Source of the DNA: Shewanella piezotolerans WP3
GTDB taxonomy: Bacteria > Pseudomonadota > Gammaproteobacteria > Enterobacterales > Shewanellaceae
Reading direction: 5' to 3'
DNA length: 64,000 nucleotides
Assembly (NCBI RefSeq): GCF_000014885.1
Contig: NC_011566.1
Coordinates: 1,240,001-1,304,000 of the forward strand
Positions within the stretch are counted from its first letter, which is position 1. Each line of letters starts with the position of its first letter. The notes below the pieces were generated by a model. The model was not told the DNA's origin and ran no database searches. It saw only the letters and a list, made by a program, of their open reading frames with translations. The position numbers and the translations under genes are program-made. Of this stretch, positions 26,021 to 35,642 are shown one piece after another.

Positions 26021-26893
26021 TTATCCCTGCATTTGATCAACAATAAAGCTCATTGCAGGCCCTTTAGGGCTGTTAGATTTCCAGATAAGATCAATTGCAG
26101 AATACATTTTAGCTCTATTGAACTCAGGCGTGAATTGACTAATGGTTCCAATTGCTAGTTTTTCATCGAGCATGCTTTTAGGTAAAAAAGCCCAGCCCAA
26201 ATCTTGTTCAACTAAGCGGATCATATCATCTTGATCTGATGCCTCCCATGTTTCCTGTGATACTAGCGCTGAGTTTTTAAGCAGCTTATGTTGCAACATG
26301 CTGGTGCAGGTGATCTGCCTTTCGGTAATCAGCATTTCATTGTCAACCATCTCCATATCGGCAAACTTGGAGTCTGGACTGCAAACACAGACCCACTCGA
26401 CTTGAGTGATAGTAACGAAATCCAGATTCTCAGGAATAGCATCCGAGGCAATATTGAAACCAAGGTTAGCGGTTTGCTCTACGAGTGCACGGTTGAGTTC
26501 ATCACCAAATAGCTTAACCAGCTTGATACGGGTGAATGGGAATGCTTGCGCCATTTTTTCAAGCGCAAAATCAAATACTGACATGGGGACAAGAGGGTCA
26601 ACGGCAATGACCAACTCATCTTCTACTTCTTCGATTGTACCTTGCGCATAGTTCTCCATTCTGTTTGCTTGGCGAATGATGACTTTTGCTTGTTGATAGA
26701 GTCGCTCACCTTGCTGAGTCAGCGTCGGGTATTTAGTGCTTCGATCAAATAGATTAACCCCTAAATCAAGTTCAAGGTTGTTCACCCCAATACTGACTGA
26801 GCTTTGGCTTTTACCAATGTGTCTAGCAGCAGCTGAAAAAGAGCCTTTCTCCGCAGCAGCTACAAAAGCATTAAGTTGTTCTAGATTTAGCAT
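26021..26893 (-). CDS. LysR-family transcriptional regulator
   Basis: 290 residues: N-terminal winged helix-turn-helix (about 3-60: LNAFVAAAEKGSFSAAARHIGKSQSSVSIGV) and a LysR substrate-binding domain (about 90-285). LysR proteins usually bind next to, and regulate, a divergent gene; here that is the exported protein at 26999, 105 bases away. The effector is unknown. Confidence 0.9.
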   Translation of the reverse strand: MLNLEQLNAFVAAAEKGSFSAAARHIGKSQSSVSIGVNNLELDLGVNLFDRSTKYPTLTQQGERLYQQAKVIIRQANRMENYAQGTIEEVEDELVIAVDPLVPMSVFDFALEKMAQAFPFTRIKLVKLFGDELNRALVEQTANLGFNIASDAIPENLDFVTITQVEWVCVCSPDSKFADMEMVDNEMLITERQITCTSMLQHKLLKNSALVSQETWEASDQDDMIRLVEQDLGWAFLPKSMLDEKLAIGTISQFTPEFNRAKMYSAIDLIWKSNSPKGPAMSFIVDQMQG

Positions 26894-26998
26894 TAGTCAC
26901 CTATTCGTTTTGTTAATACTAATTGGTTTAATCTATTAAACACCTTTTGGGATACTGGCGCCAGTTAATTATTCGAATCAACCCCAAGAGGCACTATC

Positions 26999-27688
26999 AT
27001 GAAAACACTTACTTCAACATTTACGGCACTATCTATCGCGACTTTATTCTCTTTCAATGCTATTGCTGCCGATCCTGAAGTTGAACAAGATGTTAACTAC
27101 GGTGATCCCACCGCCAGTTTTTCAACCATTGGTATTTCAGCCAGCAAAGATACCACTCAACTAAATGGTATGGCGGGTTTTGGCGCTAATATTTTTCAAC
27201 TTGATATTGCCGCCGATAATAAAACTGGCGACTTAAACGGTCGTGGTCGCTATTTTCATGTGACTGATGGTCTTGGTTACTCAGTTGATGTTCTTGCAGA
27301 TGCAAACTCTCAAACGGTACTCGGTGGCCTTATCTATAAGTTTCAGGTAACTGACAATATTTCAATCTTTCCAATGCTTAGTGGTGGTGCCACACAGGTG
27401 AAACGCCCAGGGGAAGACAACAAGTATGATCGTTCAGGTCTTGCTCAGGCTGGTGTATATGCAATGTACGGTTTTGATGCGGGTCACTGGTTATACGCTA
27501 ACCCTAAGACAACGTACCACGTGAAGAACAAAGCGTTTATTAACCAAGTAGAACTGGGGGGAGGCTTTATGGTGAGCAGTAATATCTCTGTTGGCGCCAA
27601 GGTTGAGTATACGGCTGAGCACAAGAATCAATTTGGTACCATGAAAGCAGATACAGTGACTTGGTTACAAGCGAACTACTATTTCTAG
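26999..27688 (+). CDS. Exported beta-rich protein, probable outer-membrane barrel
   Basis: 229 residues. Signal peptide ending NAIAA, then amphipathic beta strands with glycine/aromatic alternation and a C-terminal WLQANYYF, typical of an outer-membrane barrel of about eight to ten strands. No named family recognised. GAGG precedes the ATG. Divergent from a LysR gene, its likely regulator, and followed by its own terminator. Confidence 0.65.
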   Translation: MKTLTSTFTALSIATLFSFNAIAADPEVEQDVNYGDPTASFSTIGISASKDTTQLNGMAGFGANIFQLDIAADNKTGDLNGRGRYFHVTDGLGYSVDVLADANSQTVLGGLIYKFQVTDNISIFPMLSGGATQVKRPGEDNKYDRSGLAQAGVYAMYGFDAGHWLYANPKTTYHVKNKAFINQVELGGGFMVSSNISVGAKVEYTAEHKNQFGTMKADTVTWLQANYYF

Positions 27689-27775
27689 GAGGAAGTACTG
27701 AAATAAGTCTTCAGTCTAATCAGGCCTGTAATTAATGCAACAGAGCAAAATTTAATGGTACACCGTTCGCCTTAG

Positions 27776-27807
27776 AAAACACCGTTACTTAAAATAGCGG
27801 TGTTTTT
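27776..27807 (+). terminator. Terminator after the exported barrel gene
   Basis: AAAACACCG pairs with CGGTGTTTT around an AT-rich loop, followed by further T. Confidence 0.85.
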
Positions 27808-27869
27808 ACATATGTTACTCAAAACTGTTAGCTGTTTCGTATCTCAGCGCTCTATATTACGGTACACTC

Positions 27870-28080
27870 CGCGCCAACAAAGGTTATGTTGGTAAGAGTA
27901 AATTTTACCAGACATTGTTTGTCGTCGAATGCAAACATTTTGAAAGATGACAACATGATTCGCAGGTCACTGACGCAAGAAGCGTTAAGTGGATCTCTCA
28001 CCCAAGTCTAATGGCTTTGGGGCTCTACCTGCCGTAGCCGTGTCGCTAATGAATCGTCATTAGTTAACTGATATTTAAGA
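27870..28080 (+). promoter_or_regulatory. Long structured 5' leader of the purine permease
   Basis: About 200 bases before the permease start hold a chain of hairpins: CCAACA/TGTTGG (27873-27891), GTCGTC/GATGAC, CACT-ACGC/GCGT-AGTG (about 27967-27990), CCCAAG/CTTTGGG, GGC-TAC/GTA-GCC, and CTAATGA-ATCG-TCATTAG. The segment CCCAAG, AATGG, CTTTGGG, CTCTACC, CCGTA faintly recalls a purine riboswitch core (P2 hairpin then UCUACC), but the canonical TATAATC joint and a convincing P1 stem are missing. A purine-sensing RNA or other cis-acting leader is plausible but unproven. Confidence 0.45.
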
Positions 28081-28098
28081 GATCAAGGTAAAATAATT

Positions 28099-29457
28099 AT
28101 GAAGTCTGCACAGGCTCTTTCAAACTCGACTGTCCCTGCCGATTCATTCTTGGATCGATATTTCAATATTTCAGCCCGTGGAAGTACCTTAAAGCGTGAA
28201 GTTATCGCTGGCTTTACTACGTTTTTAGCCATGGTTTACTCCGTTATTGTGGTACCTAACATGCTAGGCACTGCCGGTTTTGACCCAGCGGCTGTGTTTA
28301 TTGCGACCTGTTTAATTGCCGCTTTTGGCTCCTTACTTATGGGGCTATGGGCTAATCTGCCAATGGCGATTGGCTGCGCAATCTCCCTCACAGCATTTAC
28401 CGCTTTTAGTATGGTGTTAGGGCAGGGGATTTCAATTCCAGTCACACTTGGCGCTATTTTTTTAATGGGGGTCGTATTTACCCTTGTTAGCGTGACTGGT
28501 ATACGTCAGTGGGTACTGACTAATCTGCCCAAGGGGATAGCTCACGGTACGGGAATTGGTATCGGCTTATTCCTTTTGCTTATTGCGACCAACAGTGTGA
28601 ATTTGATTGTATCGAATGACGCTGGTTTGCCGGTAAAACTTGGCGATATTAACAGTCTAGCTGTTATCGCGACGATTGTTGGCCTCGCAGCCACAATTGG
28701 GCTTGAACGTCGCGGTATGCCGGGCGGGATCTTGTTAGTGATTATCGCGTTGTCTGTATTTGGTTTGATATTTGACCCGAGCGTGACATATCAAGGTTTG
28801 TTTGCATTGCCTGACTTAATGTCTGAAACCTCACTCATCGGTCAGCTTGATGTGATGGGCGCGCTCAACCCTGTGGTATTACCGATTGTTCTGGCGTTAG
28901 TAATGACCGCGATTTTTGATGCAACCGGTACCATTCGCGCGGTTGCAGGGCAAGCTGAATTGCTGGATGAAAAAGACAATATTGTGGGTGGTGGTAAAGC
29001 ACTGACATCTGACTCTGTGAGTAGTATTTTTGCTGGTGCTGTCGGTGGCGCTCCAGCGGCAGTCTATATAGAGTCGGCGGCGGGCACTGCCGCTGGGGGA
29101 AAGACGGGGCTGACTGCAACGATTGTCGGTGTACTGTTTTTACTGATGATGTTCTTAGCACCTCTGAGCTATTTAGTTCCCGCTTACGCGACTGCGCCTG
29201 CATTGATGTATGTTGGCCTGCTCATGCTAAGTAACGTCACCAAGCTTGATTTTGACGATAAAGTCGATGCAATGGCTGGTCTAACTTGTGCGGTATTCAT
29301 TATCTTAAGTTGTAATATCGTGACCGGCATTATGCTTGGTTTTGTTACGTTAGTTGTAGGCAGAATCTGTAGCGGTGAGTGGCGTAAATTAAAGCTAGGT
29401 GTGTTAGCGATTACTATCGGTCTGGTCGTCTTTTATATGGGCGGCTGGGCGATTTAA
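28099..29457 (+). CDS. NCS2-family purine permease (hypoxanthine/guanine/adenine type)
   Basis: Inner-membrane purine:proton symporter of 452 residues with about 12 to 14 helices. N-terminal RYFNISARGSTLKREVIAGFTTFLAMVYSVIVVPNML and the central FDATGTIRAVAGQAELLDE are signatures of the AzgA/PbuG/GhxP-AdeQ branch. The exact purine base cannot be told from sequence. It is a single-gene unit between two terminators, with a long structured leader that may regulate it. Purine uptake complements the salvage enzyme DeoD in this window. Confidence 0.9.
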   Translation: MKSAQALSNSTVPADSFLDRYFNISARGSTLKREVIAGFTTFLAMVYSVIVVPNMLGTAGFDPAAVFIATCLIAAFGSLLMGLWANLPMAIGCAISLTAFTAFSMVLGQGISIPVTLGAIFLMGVVFTLVSVTGIRQWVLTNLPKGIAHGTGIGIGLFLLLIATNSVNLIVSNDAGLPVKLGDINSLAVIATIVGLAATIGLERRGMPGGILLVIIALSVFGLIFDPSVTYQGLFALPDLMSETSLIGQLDVMGALNPVVLPIVLALVMTAIFDATGTIRAVAGQAELLDEKDNIVGGGKALTSDSVSSIFAGAVGGAPAAVYIESAAGTAAGGKTGLTATIVGVLFLLMMFLAPLSYLVPAYATAPALMYVGLLMLSNVTKLDFDDKVDAMAGLTCAVFIILSCNIVTGIMLGFVTLVVGRICSGEWRKLKLGVLAITIGLVVFYMGGWAI

Positions 29458-29494
29458 AGCTAAATCTACTGACAAGATAAAGCTGAGTTGAACT

Positions 29495-29526
29495 TGGCGC
29501 CAACCATGCGGTTGGCGCCATTTATT
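29495..29526. terminator. Terminator between convergent permease and acyltransferase genes
   Basis: TGGCGCCAACC pairs perfectly with GGTTGGCGCCA around ATGC, followed by TTTATTT on the plus strand. Confidence 0.85.
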
Positions 29527-29535
29527 TATGAATTG

Positions 29536-31281
29536 TTAGGGCTTTTTTATTGGGTCTATTTCTGAACGGTGGCAGTCAAAATAGCGGCTACGTTTCTTGT
29601 CTTTTAGCTTATGAGTATCAACCAAGACTAAACCATCGATACAATCACCAAATTCAGCATCTATGCCGAAATCAAGAAAACTAACACCTTGGTCATTACA
29701 TAGTTCACCATATTGCTTATAAAGCGCCGGTACAGCAGCGCCCATACTGGCCATGGTTTGTTTTAGCTGTTTAAAGCCTTGAGCATAATCCAACTGAGTG
29801 TATTGATGATTGAGCTGATGCAGTTTGTCTTCATTAAATTGATAGGGACTAAATGAGCGCGCAAGTGGTTGCTCATGGAAAAAATGAGTTTTGTAGAAGT
29901 GGATTAACCGTTCTTTAGCTGGTTCCGGTAGATTATCACTTAAAGATACTGGACCAAACAAGTAACGGTATTGTGGGTTTTTAACTAGAAATGCACCTAT
30001 CCCAACCCAAAGGTAATCTAAACTACGTTTGCCCCAATATTTGGGTTGTACAAAACTGCGGCCAAGCTCAAGGCCTTGTTCAAAGTAGGGCGCAAAGGCA
30101 GGGTGATATTCGAATAGAGACTGACTGTAGAGTGCGTCGCAGCCCTGTTTTTGATGTACCTCTTTAGCGCCAGCGAAGCGGTATGAGCCGACGATTTCTA
30201 AGTCGACCGGATCCCACAAAACTAAGTGTTGATAGTAGGGATCGTACTTATCAGTGTCTCTGCGCTTTCCCGTGCCTTCGCCTACTGCACGAAAAGCTAT
30301 CTCTCTAAGCCGACCAATCTCACGCATAATCGGATTACTTGACCGGTGCTGATATAAAAAGATTTTCTTTTTGTCGCTGGTTTCTCCAAGGAGTTCACAC
30401 TGTAGCAGCGCTGTTTGTAACTCACTTCGTGACTCAGGGTGGGCGATTGCACTTTGAGTGGTGAATAGCGGACTGCGATTTTTACCAATGCGATATAGAT
30501 GGTTCTTAAGCAGCTTAACTTTTGTTTTAAGAGGGAAATCAGAACTGTTTACCACCTCCTTTGGGATCAACTCTCCAATACGAACTGGCATGGTTTTTTT
30601 AGCTTGCTTAAACATCTCTTTGACCAGCATCAAACTGGCTAATGGTTTATAAAGCATTGAAGCACCGTAAAAAGCGGCCGAGTTTTTAGCGTCGGCATGC
30701 ATAGGTAATAACGGCGCATTACAGGCTTTAGCTATTTTCAAAAAGCCACTGTGCCAATGAAGATCGATAACACCAGTGGGACGCAGGCGTGAAACCTCTC
30801 CGCTAGGGAAAATTAGCACTGCACCTTCATCGCGCAGGTGTTTGTGAATATTCGCTAAATGTTGTTTGGGGGTGCCGTCTGTCATATTGCGCACGGGCAA
30901 CAGTATTGAGTGTAACGGCTCTAACGCCATCAAGAGTTCATTGGCGACCACTTTTATATCGGGTCTCACTTTGCTGATAAGTTTTATCATGGCTAAAGCA
31001 TCGAGCGAACCAATTGGGTGGTTAGCATAAATAACGACCCGACCTTCAATAGGAATATTCTCAACTTCATTATTTGGAACACTGTAACTAAAATTGAAAC
31101 TATTCAGCACTTGCTCAACAAAATCGACACCTTTTAAAAATGAAAACTGATTTGCAATCTCATTGCACTCTTTCTCTTTTAGCAGATAACGAAGCATTGC
31201 TTTGGTCGGGGTTGCTAACCATGGGTTCTTATCGAGCAATGGTAAGTTTTTTTCAACAACATTATCGACGGTAAAAATCAT
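29536..31281 (-). CDS. Two-domain acyltransferase, OlsF-like (ornithine lipid synthesis)
   Basis: 581 residues. N-terminal PlsC-type acyltransferase (about 70-270) with NHPIGSLDA (the HX4D motif) and FPSGEVSR. The C-terminal half (about 290-560) resembles GNAT-like N-acyltransferases of the OlsB type (REIGRLREIAFRAVGEGTGKR, YRYLFGPVSLS). This order matches bifunctional OlsF, which makes ornithine lipids by N- then O-acylation. Ornithine lipid production is not shown; a role on another acyl acceptor is possible. The phosphoesterase gene lies 29 bases upstream on the same strand, so they may form an operon. Confidence 0.72.
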   Translation of the reverse strand: MIFTVDNVVEKNLPLLDKNPWLATPTKAMLRYLLKEKECNEIANQFSFLKGVDFVEQVLNSFNFSYSVPNNEVENIPIEGRVVIYANHPIGSLDALAMIKLISKVRPDIKVVANELLMALEPLHSILLPVRNMTDGTPKQHLANIHKHLRDEGAVLIFPSGEVSRLRPTGVIDLHWHSGFLKIAKACNAPLLPMHADAKNSAAFYGASMLYKPLASLMLVKEMFKQAKKTMPVRIGELIPKEVVNSSDFPLKTKVKLLKNHLYRIGKNRSPLFTTQSAIAHPESRSELQTALLQCELLGETSDKKKIFLYQHRSSNPIMREIGRLREIAFRAVGEGTGKRRDTDKYDPYYQHLVLWDPVDLEIVGSYRFAGAKEVHQKQGCDALYSQSLFEYHPAFAPYFEQGLELGRSFVQPKYWGKRSLDYLWVGIGAFLVKNPQYRYLFGPVSLSDNLPEPAKERLIHFYKTHFFHEQPLARSFSPYQFNEDKLHQLNHQYTQLDYAQGFKQLKQTMASMGAAVPALYKQYGELCNDQGVSFLDFGIDAEFGDCIDGLVLVDTHKLKDKKRSRYFDCHRSEIDPIKKP

Positions 31282-31310
31282 AATCAGACCCTTATATGGC
31301 TGCGAAATGG

Positions 31311-32234
31311 TTACGCAACACGCTTAGTTTTTGGAGAATCGTACTGTTGACTAAATTGAAAAGCGCTAATCAGCTGGGCGCTTGCTGTCGATTCCTGCCA
31401 CTTTAAAAGTTGAATATCTCCGGATTGGGATTCTGCGACAAAAGTACAGTTTTCTACCCAGTCTCCATCATTGGCATAAATAATATTGTTGGTGAGGCTG
31501 AGTTCGGGCTGGTGGATATGGCCACAGACGACCACATCAGCCCCTTTGGACTTTGCATAGCGTATGACGGCGCCACGGTAATTTTTGATGGCTTGTTGGG
31601 CTTTGCTGACTCTAAGTTTCACGTAACTTGCTAGTGACCAATAAGGGTAGCCTAAGTGGTTGCGGACTCTATGCAGTTGTCGATTTAGAAATAACAGTAG
31701 ATCATACAGGTGGTCACCTAATTTGGCATAGGCGCGGCCAATACACACCTCAGAATCAAACTGATCGCCATGGACCATCAATACTTTGCGGTTAGAGGCG
31801 GTGATGTGAATGTGCTCTCGACTAATGCTCAAATCCCAAAGGTGGAATCCTTCATAAGGTTTTAATGCCTCATCATGATTACCGGGAATATAAACAATAC
31901 TGGTACCTTCACGAGCCAATTTGAGTAGTTTTTGTAAGACTAGGTTGTGGCTTTGTGGCCAGAGGAATTTGCGCTTAAGTGCCCAAATATCGATGATGTC
32001 ACCAACGAGAAATAGCTTTTCGGTGTGCAGTGAATTTAGAAGTTGTAGCAGATACTCAGCCTTACAGTCTTTGCTGCCGAGGTGAACATCTGACAACCAG
32101 ATAGCATTATAGTGTCTCTCTGCACTATTTTTCTCAGTGCTGTTGATTGGCGATATGCTATCAATATTGCTTGAAAGCGCATTGCTTAAAAGTTGCTGTT
32201 GACCGTTTGCTAATCCTTGCTGTTTCTCTTTCAT
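31311..32234 (-). CDS. LpxH-like calcineurin-type metallophosphoesterase
   Basis: 307 residues. Full set of metallophosphoesterase motifs: SDVHLGS, GDIIDIW, GNHD, HGDQFD and GHIHQP, in the arrangement of the UDP-2,3-diacylglucosamine hydrolase family. The protein is longer than LpxH (240) with an extra 40-residue N-terminus, so it is a paralogue-type member; substrate unknown, perhaps a phospho-lipid intermediate. It stands directly upstream of the acyltransferase on the same strand, consistent with a membrane-lipid role. Confidence 0.8.
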   Translation of the reverse strand: MKEKQQGLANGQQQLLSNALSSNIDSISPINSTEKNSAERHYNAIWLSDVHLGSKDCKAEYLLQLLNSLHTEKLFLVGDIIDIWALKRKFLWPQSHNLVLQKLLKLAREGTSIVYIPGNHDEALKPYEGFHLWDLSISREHIHITASNRKVLMVHGDQFDSEVCIGRAYAKLGDHLYDLLLFLNRQLHRVRNHLGYPYWSLASYVKLRVSKAQQAIKNYRGAVIRYAKSKGADVVVCGHIHQPELSLTNNIIYANDGDWVENCTFVAESQSGDIQLLKWQESTASAQLISAFQFSQQYDSPKTKRVA

Positions 32235-32325
32235 TGTCCTGCCAGTAAACGCTGGGGGATGCCGATAGAGTAAAAGTGATAGTTGACTGTAAGATGAACA
32301 TTTTATGGCAGGTTAATGACGGCCA

Positions 32326-32352
32326 TAAAAAAAGAGCGCCTAAGCGCTCTTC
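32326..32352 (-). terminator. Terminator after the YjiH-type gene
   Basis: AAGAGCGC pairs with GCGCTCTT around four bases; on the minus strand it is followed by a run of seven T. Confidence 0.88.
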
Positions 32353-32375
32353 TTGATGTTGTCGCGATAATCTTA

Positions 32376-33731
32376 TTAGAAGATAAGGTGTGCAATACCA
32401 GCGATTACAGGCAAAGTAACCAAAGTTCTTAAGATAAACACAACTGCAAGCTCAAGGAAGTTAACAGGGATCTTACTGCCCATTAGTAGCGCACCAACTT
32501 CACTCATGTAGATTAGCTGTGTGACCGACAGGGCTGCAATTATAAAGCGAGTCATGTCAGATTCAATTGAGCTGGCAAGAATCGCGGGAATAAACATATC
32601 CGCAAAGCCGACGACTATTGTTTTAGAGGCTTCAGCCGCTTCAGGTACTTGTAGTAACTCTAGTAGCGGAATAAACGGCATACCTAGGTAGTTAAATACC
32701 GGTGTAAATTCGGCAATCATTAAGGCGATAGTACCGATCCCCATGACGACTGGAATCACACCAAAAATCATATCAACAACGTTTTTAACTCCGTCAGTTA
32801 AAGTATGTTTGATGCCGCCTGCACGCGAGGCTTTTGTTAATGCTTGATCGAGTCCCCAAGAGAGCACTCCGTGGCCTGCTGGAATCACTTCATCATCTTT
32901 ATGACGTGGCGTTTCATCAATGTAGAGATCTTTTTTCCAAGACAGTGGTGGTAGCTTAGGTACGATTATCGCAGCGACAAAACCGGCAAAACACACTGTT
33001 AAATAGAAGGGAACAAATAGATGTTCTAACTGAACCTGTGAAATAACCACCAATGAGAAAGTAATAGAAACCGCTGAGAAAGTTGTACCAATAACAGCCG
33101 CTTCACGTTGAGTGTAAAAACGAGCTTCGTATTGCTTGCTGGTCATTAAGATCCCAACACTACCATCGCCTAACCAAGATGCCATACAGTCAATTGCACT
33201 GCGTCCCGGCAAGTTAAAGATAGGACGCATAATCTTAGTTAATAAGGTTCCTAGTAGTTCTAGTAAACCAAAATTAAGTAAAAGTGGTAGTAGCATTCCA
33301 GCAAATAAAAACACTGAAAATAATACAGGCAATAGGTCGTTCAACACTAAAGCACCAGTATCGCCTGAGCGAATCGCTTCAGGGCCAACACCGAAGAAGG
33401 TAAGGCTGATAAATATAGCACCAAGGAGACGGATGACTAACCAAACTGGTGTGACATTAAACAGTGAATTCAAGAAGCCGTTTTGGATGACAAACTTAGG
33501 TTTGATTGCTTTGACCAGTGCGGAGGTTATAGCTGTAAAGATAACAATACCTGTCACGATTCCGACAAGCGCATCACCGAGGAAGCTCTGTAAAGCTTTA
33601 GAGATGATCGCAATAGGAATAGTGATCGCATCTTGATAGCTGATAGGGGTCATGAATAACAGCAGACCGATCAGTGATGGCACAATAAACGTGAGTATTG
33701 TTTTAATGTTGTGGGTTTGTTTTTCTGACAC
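32376..33731 (-). CDS. YjiH-family membrane protein with nucleoside-recognition (Gate) domain
   Basis: 451-residue inner-membrane protein with about ten to twelve helices. Segments such as RSAIDCMASWLGDGSVGILMTS and the two-half repeat architecture are typical of YjiH/Gate-domain proteins. The transported substrate is unknown; relatives are annotated with nucleoside or spore-maturation functions by similarity only. Single gene with its own terminator. Confidence 0.8.
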   Translation of the reverse strand: MSEKQTHNIKTILTFIVPSLIGLLLFMTPISYQDAITIPIAIISKALQSFLGDALVGIVTGIVIFTAITSALVKAIKPKFVIQNGFLNSLFNVTPVWLVIRLLGAIFISLTFFGVGPEAIRSGDTGALVLNDLLPVLFSVFLFAGMLLPLLLNFGLLELLGTLLTKIMRPIFNLPGRSAIDCMASWLGDGSVGILMTSKQYEARFYTQREAAVIGTTFSAVSITFSLVVISQVQLEHLFVPFYLTVCFAGFVAAIIVPKLPPLSWKKDLYIDETPRHKDDEVIPAGHGVLSWGLDQALTKASRAGGIKHTLTDGVKNVVDMIFGVIPVVMGIGTIALMIAEFTPVFNYLGMPFIPLLELLQVPEAAEASKTIVVGFADMFIPAILASSIESDMTRFIIAALSVTQLIYMSEVGALLMGSKIPVNFLELAVVFILRTLVTLPVIAGIAHLIF

Positions 33732-34097
33732 TTTTTTCTACCCTAAATATCGAGTTCTGCTTTGCAGCCTAAAAACTGAGTTTTGTACTTAAGCAAAAAA
33801 TGTATTGAATATTCATTCAACTGCTAACAGGCGAGGTTACCGCCTTAAAACATCTATGTAAAACGATTCTACTGATATAGAAAATATATCAAGCTGTACG
33901 AATAGTTATTAACTCTAAATGACTAAATATATTGTATAGGAATAAGTAGTAAAAAAACAAAATTATTTTTTGTTTAATTCTATTTAAAACAATGTTTTAA
34001 GTTTGTTTGTAGGGTGTGTGGTTTTGGTGTGTTTATTGTGGTTTTTTAGTTGTCGCTACTAATGCTCGTAACGACAACTGTTACAAAATACTGCAAA
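33732..34097. other. AT-rich gap between convergently read regions
   Basis: No gene seen. A hairpin at 34048-34079 (AGTTGTCG and CGACAACT, with a further TAC/GTA pairing) follows the chemoreceptor stop but lacks a proper T run on the minus strand. The rest is AT-rich upstream sequence of the YjiH gene. Confidence 0.45.
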
Positions 34098-35642
34098 CTA
34101 ACTAAATGTTTTTCTCAAAGATTTTGCTTTTTCAGCGTTAATTTTTAGCTCTTTAACTGCCGATTCAACCACATCGATAGCGGCCAAATTTTCTACAGAT
34201 GCCTGGCTAATATGGCTGACATTTTGGTTTATTTCGCCGACAACCAGCGTTTGTTGCTCTGCGGCAACCGCATTTTGTTGCGCTAAATCATGAATATTTC
34301 TGACTGCCTCATAGATAGTGTCCACTTTTTGAGCTGAATTATGTGCATCATCGGTGCATAGCAATGCTTGAGATTTGCTTTCATCCATCTGCTTCGACCA
34401 TTGCGTTAGCATTGAAAACATCTTGTCGACGCTTTTTGAGATGCTTTCCGTAGACTGTTGAGTACGACTCGACAGCGCACGAACCTCATCTGCAACCACG
34501 GCAAAACCTCGTCCTTGTTCACCGGCTCTAGCTGCTTCTATTGCAGCATTTAGGGCGAGTAGGTTCGTTTGTTCGGCGATAGCGTCGATTTCTGTCATGG
34601 CGCTTGCAACGCGTTCAGCTTCTTTGTTGAGTAATAACGCATTCGCTGCGGCTTCAGATACAGACTCTGTGAGCTCATTGATGCTGCAGGCACTCTTTTG
34701 CATCTTCTCTCGACTGTCATCGCAAAGAATGTAAGTGTCCTGAATGCTATCTGAGGTAGACTGAATATTACTGGCGACTTCGGTAATAGTCGCTGCCATT
34801 TCCTCTGTCGCGCTAGCGATTTGCTCTATCTGCTGACTTTCAATATCAAGCCCCACATGTGCTTGAGTTGCTGCGGTGACTAACTGATTTGATATGTCAT
34901 CAATGTGTTCGGCGTTATCTTGCGAGCGGCCTAGGACACCTTGTAACTTGGCATCTTTCATCATCAATTGGAAATCAAGCAGTGAAGAGGTATCACGGCC
35001 ACAATAAATAAAGCGGCTAACAGAATCGTGTTGCTGCTTCAATTGCATTAAACGGGCGGGGACACGAAAAGCTTCATCATAGAATATCGCGAGGTTAATA
35101 CCCATTAGTATCATACCGGCTAAGATCACGCCCCACCCCCAAATATATCCGGCTGCGGCTAGTCCTAGGCTGGCGCACACCGCTGATAATATACGCTTAT
35201 TGGTTAGGCTAATGGGGTCATTAACGGTCTTGCCATTATTGAGTCGTTGATAAATTTTTTGTGCTTGGTTGATGTGCTCGGCTTTCGGGGCAACACGCAC
35301 GGATTGATACCCGACAAGTTTCCCTTGCTCAAACAGAGGGGAAACAAAAGCGTCAACCCAATAGAAGTTGCCATTTTTACAGCGGTTTTTAACAATACCA
35401 CGCCATGATTGACCAGCCTCTAGTTTCTCCCACATCTCTTTAAAAGCTGCTTTGGGCATATCTGAGTGGCGTACTAGGTTATGGTTGTGGCCGAGAAGCT
35501 CTTGCTCTGAATAGCCTGATATTTCAATAAAGCGTGGGTTGGCGTAGGTGATTACACCACGCTTGTCGGTGCTTGATACTAATTGGTCTGAGGTGGTGAG
35601 CCTAACTTCCCGTTTGGCTGTGTTTGCATTTTTTCTTGTCAT
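34098..35642 (-). CDS. Methyl-accepting chemotaxis protein with PAS domain, Aer-like
   Basis: 514 residues from ATG 35642. N-terminal PAS domain (about 18-120: STDKRGVITYANPRFIEISGYSEQELLG), a hydrophobic hairpin (about 157-190), a HAMP-like linker and an MCP signalling domain with the highly conserved tip EQTNLLALNAAIEAARAGEQGRGFAVVADEVRALS. Like Aer, it has no periplasmic sensor domain, so it probably senses an internal redox or energy signal through PAS. The in-frame start at 35663 adds seven residues and lacks a better ribosome site. Confidence 0.9.
   Translation of the reverse strand: MTRKNANTAKREVRLTTSDQLVSSTDKRGVITYANPRFIEISGYSEQELLGHNHNLVRHSDMPKAAFKEMWEKLEAGQSWRGIVKNRCKNGNFYWVDAFVSPLFEQGKLVGYQSVRVAPKAEHINQAQKIYQRLNNGKTVNDPISLTNKRILSAVCASLGLAAAGYIWGWGVILAGMILMGINLAIFYDEAFRVPARLMQLKQQHDSVSRFIYCGRDTSSLLDFQLMMKDAKLQGVLGRSQDNAEHIDDISNQLVTAATQAHVGLDIESQQIEQIASATEEMAATITEVASNIQSTSDSIQDTYILCDDSREKMQKSACSINELTESVSEAAANALLLNKEAERVASAMTEIDAIAEQTNLLALNAAIEAARAGEQGRGFAVVADEVRALSSRTQQSTESISKSVDKMFSMLTQWSKQMDESKSQALLCTDDAHNSAQKVDTIYEAVRNIHDLAQQNAVAAEQQTLVVGEINQNVSHISQASVENLAAIDVVESAVKELKINAEKAKSLRKTFS

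Noticed and set aside
27929..27944. PurR-like box ATGCAAACATTTTGAA before the permease
   Set aside because: Only the left half matches the PurR consensus; the right half has several mismatches, and it may simply be part of the structured leader.
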